Shown one piece after another: positions 1-9,374 of a stretch of DNA of 64,000 nucleotides. The notes beneath the pieces were generated by a model. It did not search any database, had not been told where the DNA came from, and worked only from the letters and a program-made list of their open reading frames with translations. Where the stretch lies: assembly GCF_003351045.1 (NCBI RefSeq), contig NZ_QQZY01000001.1:124001-188000 (forward strand). Direction: 5' to 3'. How positions within the stretch are numbered: the first letter of the stretch is position 1; every line of letters begins with the position of its first letter. A program made the position numbers and the translations under genes. The DNA is from Gaiella occulta (lineage in GTDB: Bacteria > Actinomycetota > Thermoleophilia > Gaiellales > Gaiellaceae).

Positions 1-599
1 GTGAGCAGCACCTCGGGGACGCCGAGCCGCTCGGCCGCGCCCGCGTCGAAGCGCCCACCGGCGATGATCGTCGCCTCGTCTTCGGCGAGCTTGAGGGTCT
101 GCACGTGGGCGAGGATGCCTGCGTCGAAGTCGCCGTCGACGGCGAGTGGGCCGACGCGCGGGACGCGAACGAGCCCCTGGCCGTCGAACGAGACGCGCCG
201 GCCGTGCCGCGCGAGCGCGGAGAGCGTCTCCGCGGTGAAATCGCTGCGCAGGAGCGGGGCGACGTGCACCCAGCGCGCCTCCGGGTCGACGGACTCGACG
301 TCGGCCGGCGTCCACGTGTCTCCGACCGCATCGACCGTCATCGTGCGCTGCTCGCCCCTGTAGTGCAGCCCGAACGCGCTGGTCGTCTCCGTCGGGATCA
401 CCGTCACGGGAACGCCGAGGGCGGCGAGCGTCGCCTCGAACAGCGGCAGGTCGGCCGGTGCGCAGCGCGTGAGGATCTGGCCGCCTTCGTCGAGCATGCG
501 CAGCGCGAGCGCCGCGAAGGAGGGGCAGCCGCCCGGGCGGACGGCACCGCCGTCGACCCGGTCCAGCGAGACGTTTCCGATCACGGCGAGGCGCGGCAC
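1..599 (-). CDS. PfkB-family carbohydrate kinase, 3' end beyond window
   Basis: The minus-strand frame stays open from a GTG at 599 to the window edge (199 codons visible). The product starts VPRLAVIGNVSLDRVDGG and has the glycine-rich 'RPGGCPSFAAL' segment near residues 21-31, which matches the N-terminal substrate-binding part of ribokinase/PfkB sugar kinases. The C-terminal GAGD catalytic motif would lie outside the window, so ATP-dependent phosphorylation is inferred from the fold family. It is the last visible gene of the inositol operon, 27 bp after the epimerase stop codon. Its substrate may be an inositol-derived sugar, but nothing visible fixes this. It differs from iolC, which is intact at 6474-7433. 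Confidence 0.75.
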   Translation of the reverse strand, partial: MPRLAVIGNVSLDRVDGGAVRPGGCPSFAALALRMLDEGGQILTRCAPADLPLFEATLAALGVPVTVIPTETTSAFGLHYRGEQRTMTVDAVGDTWTPADVESVDPEARWVHVAPLLRSDFTAETLSALARHGRRVSFDGQGLVRVPRVGPLAVDGDFDAGILAHVQTLKLAEDEATIIAGGRFDAGAAERLGVPEVLL

Positions 600-626
600 G
601 GTGCTGAGCGTACTCGGCGCGGCGGG

Positions 627-1565
627 TCAGGTGCCCGTCCGCTCGCGGCGAAAGCGGCGCAGGAGATCGCGCACGGTCGGCAGCTCGCAGCCGAGAGCGG
701 CCGCCGTCGCGCGCGCGTCGATGCTCGTGTCGTACGGGACCGGCGCCGGGGGGAGGACCGCCGCGTCCGGCGGGCCGCTGCGCAGCAGCCGCGCGTCGAG
801 CCCGAAGACCTCCGCGGCGGCCCGGGCGAGCTCCGCTCGCGTCACCGCCTCCCCGCCGCAGCAGTGGAAGATCCCGCTCAGGCGCCGCTCGGCGACGAGG
901 AGCATGAGCTCGGCGGAGTGACTTGCGAGGCTCGGCGTGGCGCGCATGTTGATCTCGTCGGACTCCCAGACGGTGAACGGCTCGCCGCGCGAGAGGGCGT
1001 CCACGAGCGAGGCGACGAAGTACCCGAAGCCCGGGTCCTGCGCCCGCGGCGTCTCGGGCCGCGCCCGGTGCTCCCCCATCACCGCGGCGATGCGCGTCAC
1101 TGCCGCCGAGCGCGCCCGCTCGAGCGCGACGAGCTCGCTCGCCGCCTTCAGCACTCCGTAGTAGTTGACGGGGTTCGGGGGAGCCGCCTCGTCCGCGCCC
1201 GCCTGCGTGCCGTCGAAGACCCAGTCGCTCGAGACGTAGACGAGCTGGGCGTCCACGCCGTTCGCGGCGTCTGCGAGCGTGCGCGTGACCCCGACGTAGA
1301 CCTCCCAGGCGAGCCGCCGCTCGGCGTACAGCCGCCCGAGGTCGTTGAGGATCGCCGTGTGGACGATCGCGTCGGGCCGGGCCTCGAGCACCGCCTCGCG
1401 TGCCGCCGCGGGGTCGAGGAGGTCGACCTCGACGTAGGAGCAGCGGGGGTCGGGGAGCGGCGGCGCGGAGCGGACGGCGCAGACGACGTCGTGCCCGCTC
1501 TCGGCCGCCACGCGTGCGACGTTCGAGCCGACGAAACCGGCGCCGCCCGTGACGAGGACGCGCAC
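627..1565 (-). CDS. NAD-dependent epimerase/dehydratase (RmlD-like SDR)
   Basis: This 312-residue extended short-chain dehydrogenase begins VRVLVTGGAGFVGSNVARVA. The GGAGFVG Rossmann glycine motif is at residues 7-13, a YVSSDWVFDG segment lies mid-protein, and YYGVLKAASE gives the catalytic YxxxK. These features are typical of dTDP-4-dehydrorhamnose reductase-like and nucleotide-sugar epimerase-like enzymes. The GTG start at 1565 shares one base with the TAG stop of the preceding dehydrogenase; an upstream in-frame extension is possible but would run into that gene. Translational coupling in the iol operon suggests it acts on an inositol or sugar intermediate. The substrate is unknown. Confidence 0.8.
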   Translation of the reverse strand: MRVLVTGGAGFVGSNVARVAAESGHDVVCAVRSAPPLPDPRCSYVEVDLLDPAAAREAVLEARPDAIVHTAILNDLGRLYAERRLAWEVYVGVTRTLADAANGVDAQLVYVSSDWVFDGTQAGADEAAPPNPVNYYGVLKAASELVALERARSAAVTRIAAVMGEHRARPETPRAQDPGFGYFVASLVDALSRGEPFTVWESDEINMRATPSLASHSAELMLLVAERRLSGIFHCCGGEAVTRAELARAAAEVFGLDARLLRSGPPDAAVLPPAPVPYDTSIDARATAAALGCELPTVRDLLRRFRRERTGT

Positions 1566-2578
1566 TATCCGATCTCGGCCACCCGGACGGGCCGCCCCTC
1601 GCGCGCCGATCGCCGGGCGGCGAGCCCGATCACGAGCGGCGCGCGGCCGTCGGCGCCGCTCACCGGCGACGGGCCGCCGGCCCGCAGCGCCTCCGCGAAG
1701 GCTTCCCACTCCGCGAGGTAGCTCGGGAGGTAGCGCTCGAGGAAGAAGTGCGGGAGTGCCGGCGTGCGCGTCCCCTCGGCGGTGCGGACGGCTCCCGTGT
1801 GCGCGGGCGGGTTCTCGGACGCCGCCATCCCCCTGGAGCCGAACGCCTCGACGCGCTGGTCGAACCCGTAGGCGGCCTGCCGGCTGTTGTCGATCACGGT
1901 CAGGGTCCCGTCGGCGTGCCGGAGCGTGACGACGGCCGTGTCGAAGTCGCCCTCGGCGCCGATCGCCGGGTCGATACGCACCTCGCCCCGCGCGTAGACC
2001 TCCTCGACCTCGCTGCCCGTCACGTACCGCGCCATATCGAAGTCGTGGATCGTCATGTCGAGGAAGATCCCGCCCGACGCCCGCACGTAGGCGATCGGCG
2101 GCGGGGCAGGATCGCGGCTCGAGATCCGGACGAGGTGCGTCTCGCCGATCGCGCCGGAGGCGACCGCGTCCCGAACCGACCTGTGCGCGGGATCGAAGCG
2201 GCGGTTGAACCCGACCTGGAGGAGGACACCGGCGCGCTCGACGGCCGCCAGGCCTCTGTCGGCCTCGGCGAGGTCGAGCGAGAGCGGCTTCTCGCAGAAG
2301 ATGGGCTTGCCGGACGAGGCAGCCGCGACGAGGAGGTCGACGTGCGTGCCGGTGGTCGTGCAGATGGCGACCGCATCCACCGCGGGAGAGGCGAGGAGCT
2401 CCTCGACCGAGCGCGCCGCCTCGACTCCGAGCGCCGCAGCCGTCTCGCGCGCCGCCGCCCCGTCGACGTCGTGGACGGCGGCGAGCGCGAGCCCGGGAAC
2501 GCGGCGGGCGACGAGCTCGGCGTGCATCCGGCCGATGCGGCCGGCCCCGAGCACGCCGACGCGAACCGGCGCGCTCAC
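1565..2578 (-). CDS. Gfo/Idh/MocA oxidoreductase, inositol 2-dehydrogenase-like
   Basis: This NAD(P)-dependent sugar or inositol dehydrogenase has 337 residues, the usual length for IolG. The N-terminal Rossmann motif is GVLGAGRIGRMH (residues 7-18). The family's EKP motif appears in 'IFCEKPLSLD', and the catalytic-domain signature GGIFLDMTIHDFD contains the expected Asp and His. Family members oxidise myo-, scyllo- or chiro-inositol at C2. Its GTG start overlaps the TGA of iolD by 4 bp. With the second Gfo/Idh protein at 4413-5597, the operon carries two such dehydrogenases, plausibly for different inositol stereoisomers. This one resembles classical IolG more closely in length and motifs. 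Confidence 0.85.
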   Translation of the reverse strand: MSAPVRVGVLGAGRIGRMHAELVARRVPGLALAAVHDVDGAAARETAAALGVEAARSVEELLASPAVDAVAICTTTGTHVDLLVAAASSGKPIFCEKPLSLDLAEADRGLAAVERAGVLLQVGFNRRFDPAHRSVRDAVASGAIGETHLVRISSRDPAPPPIAYVRASGGIFLDMTIHDFDMARYVTGSEVEEVYARGEVRIDPAIGAEGDFDTAVVTLRHADGTLTVIDNSRQAAYGFDQRVEAFGSRGMAASENPPAHTGAVRTAEGTRTPALPHFFLERYLPSYLAEWEAFAEALRAGGPSPVSGADGRAPLVIGLAARRSAREGRPVRVAEIG

Positions 2579-4416
2579 CAGCCCACCCGCTGCCCGCGCT
2601 TGCCGGCGAGCAGGCGCTCGCGCGCGGCCGCGACCTCGGGCCGCGGCGTGACCTCGGGCACGCCCACCTCCCAGAAGGCGCCGCTGTCCGTCCACACCTG
2701 CGGGGCCGTCTTCAGCGCGATGACGGTCGTGCGGTCGGCGCGGCGGGCGCGCCCGAACGCCTCCTCGAGCTCGGCCACGGTCGTCACAGCCTCGGCCTCG
2801 CACCCCAGCGAGCGCGCGTGCGCGACCCAGTCCACCTCGACCGCGTGCGGCCCGATGCCGGAGAACATGTTGTTGAACGGCGCTCCGCCCTGACCCACCT
2901 GAAGCCGCTCGATCACGGCATAGCCGCCGTTGTCGCAGAGGATGACGATCAGCTTGTGCCCGCTGACGACCGAGCTCAGCAGGTCGGAGTTCAGCATCAG
3001 GTACGAGCCGTCGCCCAGGAACGCGATCACCTCGCCGTCCGAACGGGCCATCCTCGCGCCCCAGGCACCCGCGATCTCGTAGCCCATGCACGAGTAGCCG
3101 TACTCGCAGTCGAACGTGGCGACGCCCTTCGCGAGCCAGTTGGCGTTCAGCTCGCCGGGAAATCCGCCCGAGGCCGTCAGCGCGTAGTCGTGCTCGCCGG
3201 AAAGCCGGTTCACGGCGCCGACCACCTGTGCGTAGGACGGGAGCTCGCCGTCCGGCCCCGGTCGTGTCGCTTCCGCGACGAAGCGCTCGAGATCCTCCGC
3301 CTCCTGCCGTGCTCGCTCGATCCACGCCGGACCCGCGCTCCATCCCCGGAGCAGCTCGTCGAGCTCGCGAAGGCCCTCTCGCGCATCCGCGACCAGCGGC
3401 TGCGCCAGGTGCTTCGTCGCGTCGAAGCGCGCGACGTTGAGGGCGACGATCCGAGCATCCTCGCCGAAGACCGTCCACGAGCCGGTCGTGAAGTCCTGCA
3501 GCCGCGTCCCGATTGCGAGCACGACGTCGGCCTCGGCCGCGAGCCGGTTCGCCTGCGGGCACCCGAGCACTCCGATCGGGCCGGAATAGCACGGGTGCGC
3601 GGCGACGAGGGACGACTTGCCGGCGACCGTCTCGACGACCGGCAGCCCGTGCGCCTCGGCGAAGCCGGCGAGCTCCTGCTCGGCGAGCGAGTAGTGGACG
3701 CCGCCGCCCGCGACGACGAGCGGCCGCCGTGCGCCGCGCAGCGCCTCGGCGGCGGCGGCGAGCTGCCGCCGGTCCGGCCGAGGCCGACGCAGCTCGTGCA
3801 CGCGCGGCTCGAAGAGACGCTCCGGGAAGTCGTAGGCCTCGGTCTGGACGTCCTGCGGAAGGCCGATGAACGCGGGCCCGCAGTCGGCGGGGTCGAGCAT
3901 CGTCTCCACGGCGAGCGGCAGCGACTGCACCACCTGCTCCGGCCTGACGATCCGGTCCCAGTAGCGCGTCACCGGCCGGAACGCGTCGTTCACGGTCACG
4001 GACGGCGCCTCGAAGCGCTCGAGCTGCTGGAGGACGGGATCCGGGATCCTGCTCTGGAACGTGTCGCCGGCGAGCAGGAGGAGCGGCAGCCGGTCGGCGT
4101 GGGCGGCCGCGGCCGCCGTCACCATGTTCGTCGCGCCCGGGCCGATCGACGAGGTCGCGACCATGATCTGCCGGCGGCGCGTCGCCTTCGCGAAGGCGGT
4201 CGCCGCGAGTGCCATCCCCTGCTCGTTCTGTCCGCGGTAGGTCGGCAGGACGTCGCGCGCCTCCTCGAGCGCGTTGCCGAGGCCCGTCACGTTCCCGTGC
4301 CCGAAGATCGCGAACACGCCCGGAAACAGCGGCGCCTCGCGGCCGTCCACGATCGTTCGCTGCGCCACGAGGAAGCGGACGATCGCCTGCGCCGCCGTGA
4401 GTCTCACCGTCTTCAT
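2575..4416 (-). CDS. iolD: 3D-(3,5/4)-trihydroxycyclohexane-1,2-dione hydrolase IolD
   Basis: IolD is a thiamine-diphosphate enzyme that hydrolytically opens the diketone ring made by IolE, giving 5-deoxy-glucuronate. The 613-residue protein has the three-domain ThDP enzyme layout. An N-terminal PYR domain carries the catalytic-Glu segment YRGQNEQGMA near residue 73, and a C-terminal domain carries the ThDP/Mg motif FLGDGSYLMLNSDL. Length and motifs match the IolD family (about 610-640 residues) better than acetolactate synthase. The ATG at 4416 overlaps the preceding dehydrogenase stop by 4 bp. A start 17 codons further upstream is in frame but would overlap that gene more deeply. IolB, which acts next, is in the same operon. 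Confidence 0.93.
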   Translation of the reverse strand: MKTVRLTAAQAIVRFLVAQRTIVDGREAPLFPGVFAIFGHGNVTGLGNALEEARDVLPTYRGQNEQGMALAATAFAKATRRRQIMVATSSIGPGATNMVTAAAAAHADRLPLLLLAGDTFQSRIPDPVLQQLERFEAPSVTVNDAFRPVTRYWDRIVRPEQVVQSLPLAVETMLDPADCGPAFIGLPQDVQTEAYDFPERLFEPRVHELRRPRPDRRQLAAAAEALRGARRPLVVAGGGVHYSLAEQELAGFAEAHGLPVVETVAGKSSLVAAHPCYSGPIGVLGCPQANRLAAEADVVLAIGTRLQDFTTGSWTVFGEDARIVALNVARFDATKHLAQPLVADAREGLRELDELLRGWSAGPAWIERARQEAEDLERFVAEATRPGPDGELPSYAQVVGAVNRLSGEHDYALTASGGFPGELNANWLAKGVATFDCEYGYSCMGYEIAGAWGARMARSDGEVIAFLGDGSYLMLNSDLLSSVVSGHKLIVILCDNGGYAVIERLQVGQGGAPFNNMFSGIGPHAVEVDWVAHARSLGCEAEAVTTVAELEEAFGRARRADRTTVIALKTAPQVWTDSGAFWEVGVPEVTPRPEVAAARERLLAGKRGQRVGW

Positions 4417-5597
4417 GTCTCGCCTTCCTCGATCCGCACGACATCCTCCCAGCGCCCCGACTCCCACGACCTGACGGCTGCGTCCTGCACGCTCACGAAC
4501 CGAAGCGCGGCCTCGAAGCCGGGCTCGTACGGCTCTCCGCGCGCAACCGCCTGCAGAAACTCGACGTCCTCGATCGCGATCAGATCCTCGAATCCGATCC
4601 CGTTCGCGTTCCCCGGCACGAACGAGCCGTGGTAGGGGAAGCGGTCGCCGGCGAGCACCGTCGTGTACCCGCTGTGCGGCTCGTCGCCGGCGAGGTAGAG
4701 CTGCAGCTCGTTCAGCCGCTCGAGGTTCCAGCCGAGCGCTCCCCGCGTGCCGTAGACGTCGAACGCCATCTGGCTCTCGGGGCCGACGAGCGTGCGGGAG
4801 GACTCGAACGTGCCACGGGCGCCGCTCTCGAACTCCACCAGCATCGCCACGTAGTCCTCGTTCGTCACCGCCCCCGTGGGGTCGTCGACGGCGCCGCGAC
4901 CGTAGTGGGTGCCGCCACCCGGCTTCGGCAGGGGCCGTTCGGGGATCGTCGTCGCCCGCGTCGCGACGACGCGCGCGATCGGCCCGACGAGCATGTGGGC
5001 GAGGTCGACGGCATGGCTGAGGAGGTCGCTGGAGACGCCGTAGCCGCCCTCGTCGGCGAGGAAGCGCCAGCTCAGGACGCCGAGCGGATCGCTTCCGTAC
5101 ATCGAGAAGAAGCGCCCACGGTAGGTCGTGATCTCGCCGAGCCTGCCGTCGGCGAGCAGCTGCCGCGCGTACTGGACGAGCGGCGCGAAGCGGTAGTTGT
5201 AGCCGACCCCCGTGATCACGCCTGCCCGGCGCGCGGCGGTCGCGGCGCGCACGGTCTGGGCCGGCGTCCCGCCCACGGGCTTCTCGCAGAACACGTGCTT
5301 GCCCGCCGCCGCGGCCTCCTCGACGATCTCGACGTGGAGCATGTTGGGCGCCGTCACGACGACGACGTCCACGTCCGCATGCTCGACGACGGCGCGCCAG
5401 CCGGTCGCCGCCTCGCGGAAGCCGAAGGACGAGACTGCCTCTCCGGCGCGCGACGCGTCGGTGTCGCTCACGATCACGAGCTCGGGCTCGGCGGCGCGGT
5501 CCTCGAAGAGCATGGGGATGCGGCGGTAGGAGCGGCTGTGGGCCCGTCCCATCCAGCCGAAGCCGATCAGCCCGATGCCGATGTGCGGCCTGCTCAC
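4413..5597 (-). CDS. Gfo/Idh/MocA oxidoreductase, inositol dehydrogenase paralogue
   Basis: This second NAD(P)-dependent dehydrogenase of the operon has 394 residues and is longer than the one at 1565-2578. Its Rossmann motif is GLIGFGWMGRAHS, followed by HVFCEKPVGG with the catalytic Lys and a GGYGVSSDLLSHAVDL segment supplying the Asp and His of the active site. Family members with this longer C-terminal domain occur in inositol clusters as myo- or scyllo-inositol dehydrogenases. Which isomer is used cannot be read from the sequence. The GTG start overlaps the iolB TGA by 4 bp and the stop overlaps the iolD ATG by 4 bp, so all three are translationally coupled. Confidence 0.85.
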   Translation of the reverse strand: MSRPHIGIGLIGFGWMGRAHSRSYRRIPMLFEDRAAEPELVIVSDTDASRAGEAVSSFGFREAATGWRAVVEHADVDVVVVTAPNMLHVEIVEEAAAAGKHVFCEKPVGGTPAQTVRAATAARRAGVITGVGYNYRFAPLVQYARQLLADGRLGEITTYRGRFFSMYGSDPLGVLSWRFLADEGGYGVSSDLLSHAVDLAHMLVGPIARVVATRATTIPERPLPKPGGGTHYGRGAVDDPTGAVTNEDYVAMLVEFESGARGTFESSRTLVGPESQMAFDVYGTRGALGWNLERLNELQLYLAGDEPHSGYTTVLAGDRFPYHGSFVPGNANGIGFEDLIAIEDVEFLQAVARGEPYEPGFEAALRFVSVQDAAVRSWESGRWEDVVRIEEGET

Positions 5598-6487
5598 CGG
5601 GGGCCGTCCGCCGTCGTCAGCGGGCAGCGCGGGTCGGGCGCCATCGTCTCCCAGCTCGCCCGGATCCAGGCGTGCCGCGGGTCGTCGACGATCGCCATCG
5701 TCCGCTCCGGGTTCGGCCCGGCCATCACGTTCAGGTAGTAGAGGGGATACCCCGGTGCCGCGACGCTCGGGCCGTGGTAGCCCCGCGGAACGAGGAAGAC
5801 GTCCCCGTCGCGGACGGCGACGGTGGCGTCGATCGACCCGTCCGCGGTGTAGGTGCGGTGCAGCGCGAAGCCCTCGCCGGCCGCCGCCACGCCGCCGTGC
5901 CCGACGCGGAAGTAGTAGATCTCCTCGTTGTTCGCCGCGCATTCGGGCGAGTCGTCGTGCTTGTGGGGCGGATACGACGACCAGTTGCCGTCGGGCGTGA
6001 GCACCTCGACGCAGATGAGCCGGTCGGCGCCGGCGAAGGCATCGGGTGCGAGGAAGTTGGTCACCTGACGTGTCGCGTGGCCGGCGCCGCGAATCTCGAC
6101 CGGCACCGCCGCGGCGGGGACGACCGCGGGCTCGAGACGGCGTTCCGCCCGGGCCGAGGCGAGCGCGACCTCTGCGCCGGCGGGCGCATGCACGACCGCC
6201 GTCGCCGCGAGTGGCACGTAGGCCCAGTCGCTGACGCGAGCGAAGACGCTTTCGCGCCCCTCGAGGCGAAAGCGGGCGCCGTCGATCTCGAGCTCGAGCG
6301 GCCCGCCGGAGAGCGGCACGACCGCCACCTCGTCGCGGCTCGTGTCGATCGCGCGCGCCGCGCCGGGGGCGAGCCGGACGACGCGCAGGCCGCAATACGT
6401 CCAGCCGGCACGCTCCGGTGTGACGACCACCGCGGCGCCGGCCTCCGCGCACGAGCCCGCCGGGAGGTGGAGCTCAGCAGTCCGCAC
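5594..6487 (-). CDS. iolB: 5-deoxy-glucuronate isomerase IolB
   Basis: IolB isomerises 5-deoxy-glucuronate to 2-deoxy-5-keto-gluconate, the substrate of IolC. The 297-residue protein is a bicupin of the KduI/IolB type. The C-terminal cupin keeps the metal-binding segment SSYPPHKHDD and the glutamate in NNEEIYYFRV, followed by VFLVPRGYHGP, which is characteristic of IolB. B. subtilis IolB is slightly shorter (about 270). The GTG at 6487 lies 14 bp inside the end of iolC. No in-frame alternative fits the reading order better. Confidence 0.92.
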   Translation of the reverse strand: MRTAELHLPAGSCAEAGAAVVVTPERAGWTYCGLRVVRLAPGAARAIDTSRDEVAVVPLSGGPLELEIDGARFRLEGRESVFARVSDWAYVPLAATAVVHAPAGAEVALASARAERRLEPAVVPAAAVPVEIRGAGHATRQVTNFLAPDAFAGADRLICVEVLTPDGNWSSYPPHKHDDSPECAANNEEIYYFRVGHGGVAAAGEGFALHRTYTADGSIDATVAVRDGDVFLVPRGYHGPSVAAPGYPLYYLNVMAGPNPERTMAIVDDPRHAWIRASWETMAPDPRCPLTTADGPR

Positions 6488-7433
6488 GACGTGCCTCCAG
6501 CAACTCGCGCAGCTCGGGCTCGGTCGGCATCGCGTCCGCGCAGAGCAGCCGTGAGGCGACGAGCGCCCCGGCGGCGTTCGCGAGGGCCGCCGCCTCGAAC
6601 GGGCTCGAGCCCGAGAGGAGCCCGTGGCAGAGGGCGCCGCCGAAGGCGTCGCCGGCGCCGAGCCCGCAGACGACGTCGACGGGGAGCGGCGGCACGATGC
6701 GCCGCCCGCCACCCGTGGCGACGAGGACGCCGTCGCCGCCGAGCTTCACGATCGCGATCTCGACACCGCGTGCGAGCAGCGCGTCCGCCGCCGCGTCGGG
6801 GTGCGCGGTGCCGACGGCGATCTCGCATTCGGCGCGGTTGCCGACGGCGAGCGTCGCCGCGTCGACCGCGGCGCCGATCTCGTGCCGTGCCTCGTCCTCG
6901 CTCGGCCAGAACGACGGGCGGTAGTCGAGATCGAGGATCGTATGGCGCCGCCGCCGCCGCTCGGCCAGCAAGGCTCTCGTGGTCGAGCGCGACGGCTCGG
7001 CCGCGAGCGCGCCGGCGCTCACCCACAGCACCGGCGCCCGGCGGACGACGTCCATGTCGATCTCCCCGGGGAGGATCGTCGAGTCGGGCGCGGCCGGCTC
7101 GCGGTAGAAGACGAAGCGGGGGTTCTCCGGGGGGTCGAGCGCCGCCACCACGATCGGCGTCTTCAGCGTCGGGTCCGTGCCGACGAACCGCGTGTCGACG
7201 CCGAACTCGCGCTCGAGGGCGGTCCGGACGTAGCGGCCGAGCTCGTCGTCGCCGACCTTCGTGAACACCGCCGCGCGGCGCCCGAGCCGGGCCGCCGCCA
7301 CCGCGACGTTGGTGGGGCTGCCGCCGACCGACTTCTGGAACCGCCGCGCCTGCGCGAGGCTCGCGTGCGGCTCCTCGGCGTAGAAGTCGACCCCGACGCG
7401 GCCTACGGTCACGATCTCGAGCTCGCGCGTCAT
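6474..7433 (-). CDS. iolC: 5-dehydro-2-deoxygluconokinase IolC
   Basis: IolC phosphorylates 2-deoxy-5-keto-gluconate with ATP. The 319-residue protein is a PfkB-family kinase. It has the N-terminal glycine motif [16 protein letters not shown], an adjacent [10 protein letters not shown] segment typical of IolC, and the catalytic [10 protein letters not shown] anion hole with its base Asp near the C terminus. It uses an ATG that overlaps the stop of the upstream ABC ATPase by 4 bp. No IolJ aldolase or IolA dehydrogenase is visible downstream, so the last pathway steps must be encoded elsewhere. Confidence 0.92.
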   Translation of the reverse strand: MTRELEIVTVGRVGVDFYAEEPHASLAQARRFQKSVGGSPTNVAVAAARLGRRAAVFTKVGDDELGRYVRTALEREFGVDTRFVGTDPTLKTPIVVAALDPPENPRFVFYREPAAPDSTILPGEIDMDVVRRAPVLWVSAGALAAEPSRSTTRALLAERRRRRHTILDLDYRPSFWPSEDEARHEIGAAVDAATLAVGNRAECEIAVGTAHPDAAADALLARGVEIAIVKLGGDGVLVATGGGRRIVPPLPVDVVCGLGAGDAFGGALCHGLLSGSSPFEAAALANAAGALVASRLLCADAMPTEPELRELLEARRADC

Positions 7434-8245
7434 TCGCGCGACTGCACTTCTTCGAGCTCCAGCGTCAGCTCGTCGAGCTCGGCGCCGCCCGCCATCTGGC
7501 GCACGATCTCCTCCCGCGTGATCGAGCCCTTCGCGTAGTCGCCCGTCACCCTGCCGCGGTTGAGGAGGATGAAGTGGTCCCCGACCGGGAAGGCGTGGTG
7601 GGGGTTGTGCGTGATGAAGATCACGCCGACCCCCTTGTCCCGCGCCTGGAGGATGTACCTGAGCACGATCCCCGCCTGCTTCACCCCGAGCGCCGACGTG
7701 GGCTCGTCGAGGATCAGCACGCGCGCGCCGAAGTAGATCGCGCGGGCGATCGCCACGGCCTGCCGCTCTCCTCCGGAGAGGGTCCCGACAGGCTGGTCCG
7801 GGTCGCGCACGTCGATCCCCATCTGCTTGAGCTGCTCGCGCGCGATCCGCTTGGCGACGGCGATGTCCAGCCGGCGCGCCGGCCCACGTCCCCTCGTCGG
7901 CTCCTCGCCGAGGAAGAAGTTGCGCCAGATCGACATCAGGGGCACCATCGCGAGGTCCTGGTAGACGGTCGCGATGCCCCGGGCGCGCGCGTCGCGCGGG
8001 GACTGGAACGTCACCTCCTCGCCGTCCACGACGAGGCGCCCCTCGTCATGCCGGTGCACGCCCGAGAGGATCTTGATGAAGCTCGACTTCCCGGCGCCGT
8101 TGTCGCCGAGGATGCACGTCACCTCGCCCGCGTCGACGTGGGCGGAGACGTCCTTCAGCGCCACGACGTTGCCGAAGTGCTTCGAGATCCCCTCCACTTC
8201 GAGCAGGTGCCGGGCAGCACCGGCGCTCGCTTGCGCGACGGTCAT
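7430..8245 (-). CDS. Sugar/inositol ABC importer ATP-binding protein (FrcA-like)
   Basis: This single nucleotide-binding-domain ATPase of 271 residues has Walker [10 protein letters not shown] around residues 48-56, a Q-loop in [10 protein letters not shown], signature LSGGERQ, Walker [13 protein letters not shown] and the H-loop [10 protein letters not shown]. Classical ribose importers have a fused double ATPase of about 500 residues. The single-domain length matches the FrcA type of fructose importers, so two copies would form the dimer. It sits between permease and iolC with 4-bp overlaps on both sides. The operon context implies inositol or a related cyclitol as cargo. Confidence 0.9.
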   Translation of the reverse strand: MTVAQASAGAARHLLEVEGISKHFGNVVALKDVSAHVDAGEVTCILGDNGAGKSSFIKILSGVHRHDEGRLVVDGEEVTFQSPRDARARGIATVYQDLAMVPLMSIWRNFFLGEEPTRGRGPARRLDIAVAKRIAREQLKQMGIDVRDPDQPVGTLSGGERQAVAIARAIYFGARVLILDEPTSALGVKQAGIVLRYILQARDKGVGVIFITHNPHHAFPVGDHFILLNRGRVTGDYAKGSITREEIVRQMAGGAELDELTLELEEVQSRE

Positions 8246-9315
8246 CTCGACCTCTCCGCCCGCCGCCGGATCGCCGTGTTGAGCATGACCGCGAGCACGA
8301 GCACGACGCCCTCGAAGAAGAAGACCCAGTTCGTGTCCCACTGGGAGACGATGATCCCGATCTGGGCCATGCCGAGGATGGCCGCGCCGAACGCCGCCCC
8401 GAGCACGGAGCCGTAGCCGCCGGTGAGCAGGCAGCCGCCGACGACGGCGGCGATGATGAACTCGAACTCCCGGCCGACGCCCTCGTTGCTCTGGATCCCA
8501 CGCAGGCTGATCGCGATCATGATCCCCCACAGCGAGGCGACCGTCGACGTCATCATGAACAGCAGGATCTTCGTCCGTGCCACCGGGACGCCGACGTTGC
8601 GAGCGGCGACGGGATCGCCGCCGACGCTGAAGATCCAGTTGCCGAAACGGGTGCGGGCGAGCAGCCAGGCCGCCAGCACGGTGATCCCCAACCACCAGAC
8701 GACCGTGACGCTGAGGCCGTACTGCGGCCAGATCGTCGAGGCGAACAGCTTGCGCGCGGAGTCGAAGCCGCTGGCCGCGTCGATCTCGTCGATCGAGACC
8801 GTGCCGGTCAGGCTGATCACGCCGCCGGCGTTGAGCCCGCGCAGGATGAAGAACGTCCCGAGCGTGACGATGAAGCTCGGCAGCTTCGTCCTCACGACCG
8901 TGTAGCCGTTGAGGAAGCCGACCGTCAGGCCGAACAGGATCACCACCACGATCGCCGGCCAGATGTTCCAGTCGGCGCGCGTCGTGAGGAGTCCGAGCAG
9001 CAGTCCGGAGCTGCCCACCATGACGCCGGCGGAGAGATCGAACTCGCCCCCGATCATCAGCAGGGCGACAGGGGCGGCCACGATTCCGACGTACGCGGCC
9101 GTGTTGACCCAGCTGCTGATGATCGACCCGTCCGAGACCCAGTTCACGTCACGCGCCGTGTACGCGAACAGGAGGAACACCGCCACGGCGCCGATCAGCG
9201 CCCCGATATCCGGGCGCCGCAGCGCCCGCGCGAGCACGCCCACACGGGCGACGCGCTCGTCCGCCGTCGTGCCCGCAACCCTGTCGGCGTCGTCTGCGAT
9301 CTCGATCACTCCCAC
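8242..9315 (-). CDS. Sugar/inositol ABC importer permease (FrcC/RbsC-like)
   Basis: The protein has 357 residues and about nine or ten hydrophobic segments, the BPD_transp_2 type found in ribose, fructose and inositol importers. The family loop [13 protein letters not shown], near residues 88-100, follows the second membrane segment, and the conserved [10 protein letters not shown] stretch precedes the later helices. It is transcribed after the binding protein across a 59-bp gap and overlaps the ATPase gene start by 4 bp. It presumably forms a homodimeric channel with the single-domain ATPase downstream. The cytoplasmic N-terminus (about 40 residues, acidic) is ordinary for the family. Confidence 0.9.
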   Translation of the reverse strand: MGVIEIADDADRVAGTTADERVARVGVLARALRRPDIGALIGAVAVFLLFAYTARDVNWVSDGSIISSWVNTAAYVGIVAAPVALLMIGGEFDLSAGVMVGSSGLLLGLLTTRADWNIWPAIVVVILFGLTVGFLNGYTVVRTKLPSFIVTLGTFFILRGLNAGGVISLTGTVSIDEIDAASGFDSARKLFASTIWPQYGLSVTVVWWLGITVLAAWLLARTRFGNWIFSVGGDPVAARNVGVPVARTKILLFMMTSTVASLWGIMIAISLRGIQSNEGVGREFEFIIAAVVGGCLLTGGYGSVLGAAFGAAILGMAQIGIIVSQWDTNWVFFFEGVVLVLAVMLNTAIRRRAERSR

Positions 9316-9374
9316 GGCCTAGCGCCGGGCGGAGGGGAGAGGGTCTCCCGCCCGCCCGGAGCGCAGGCTGGTTG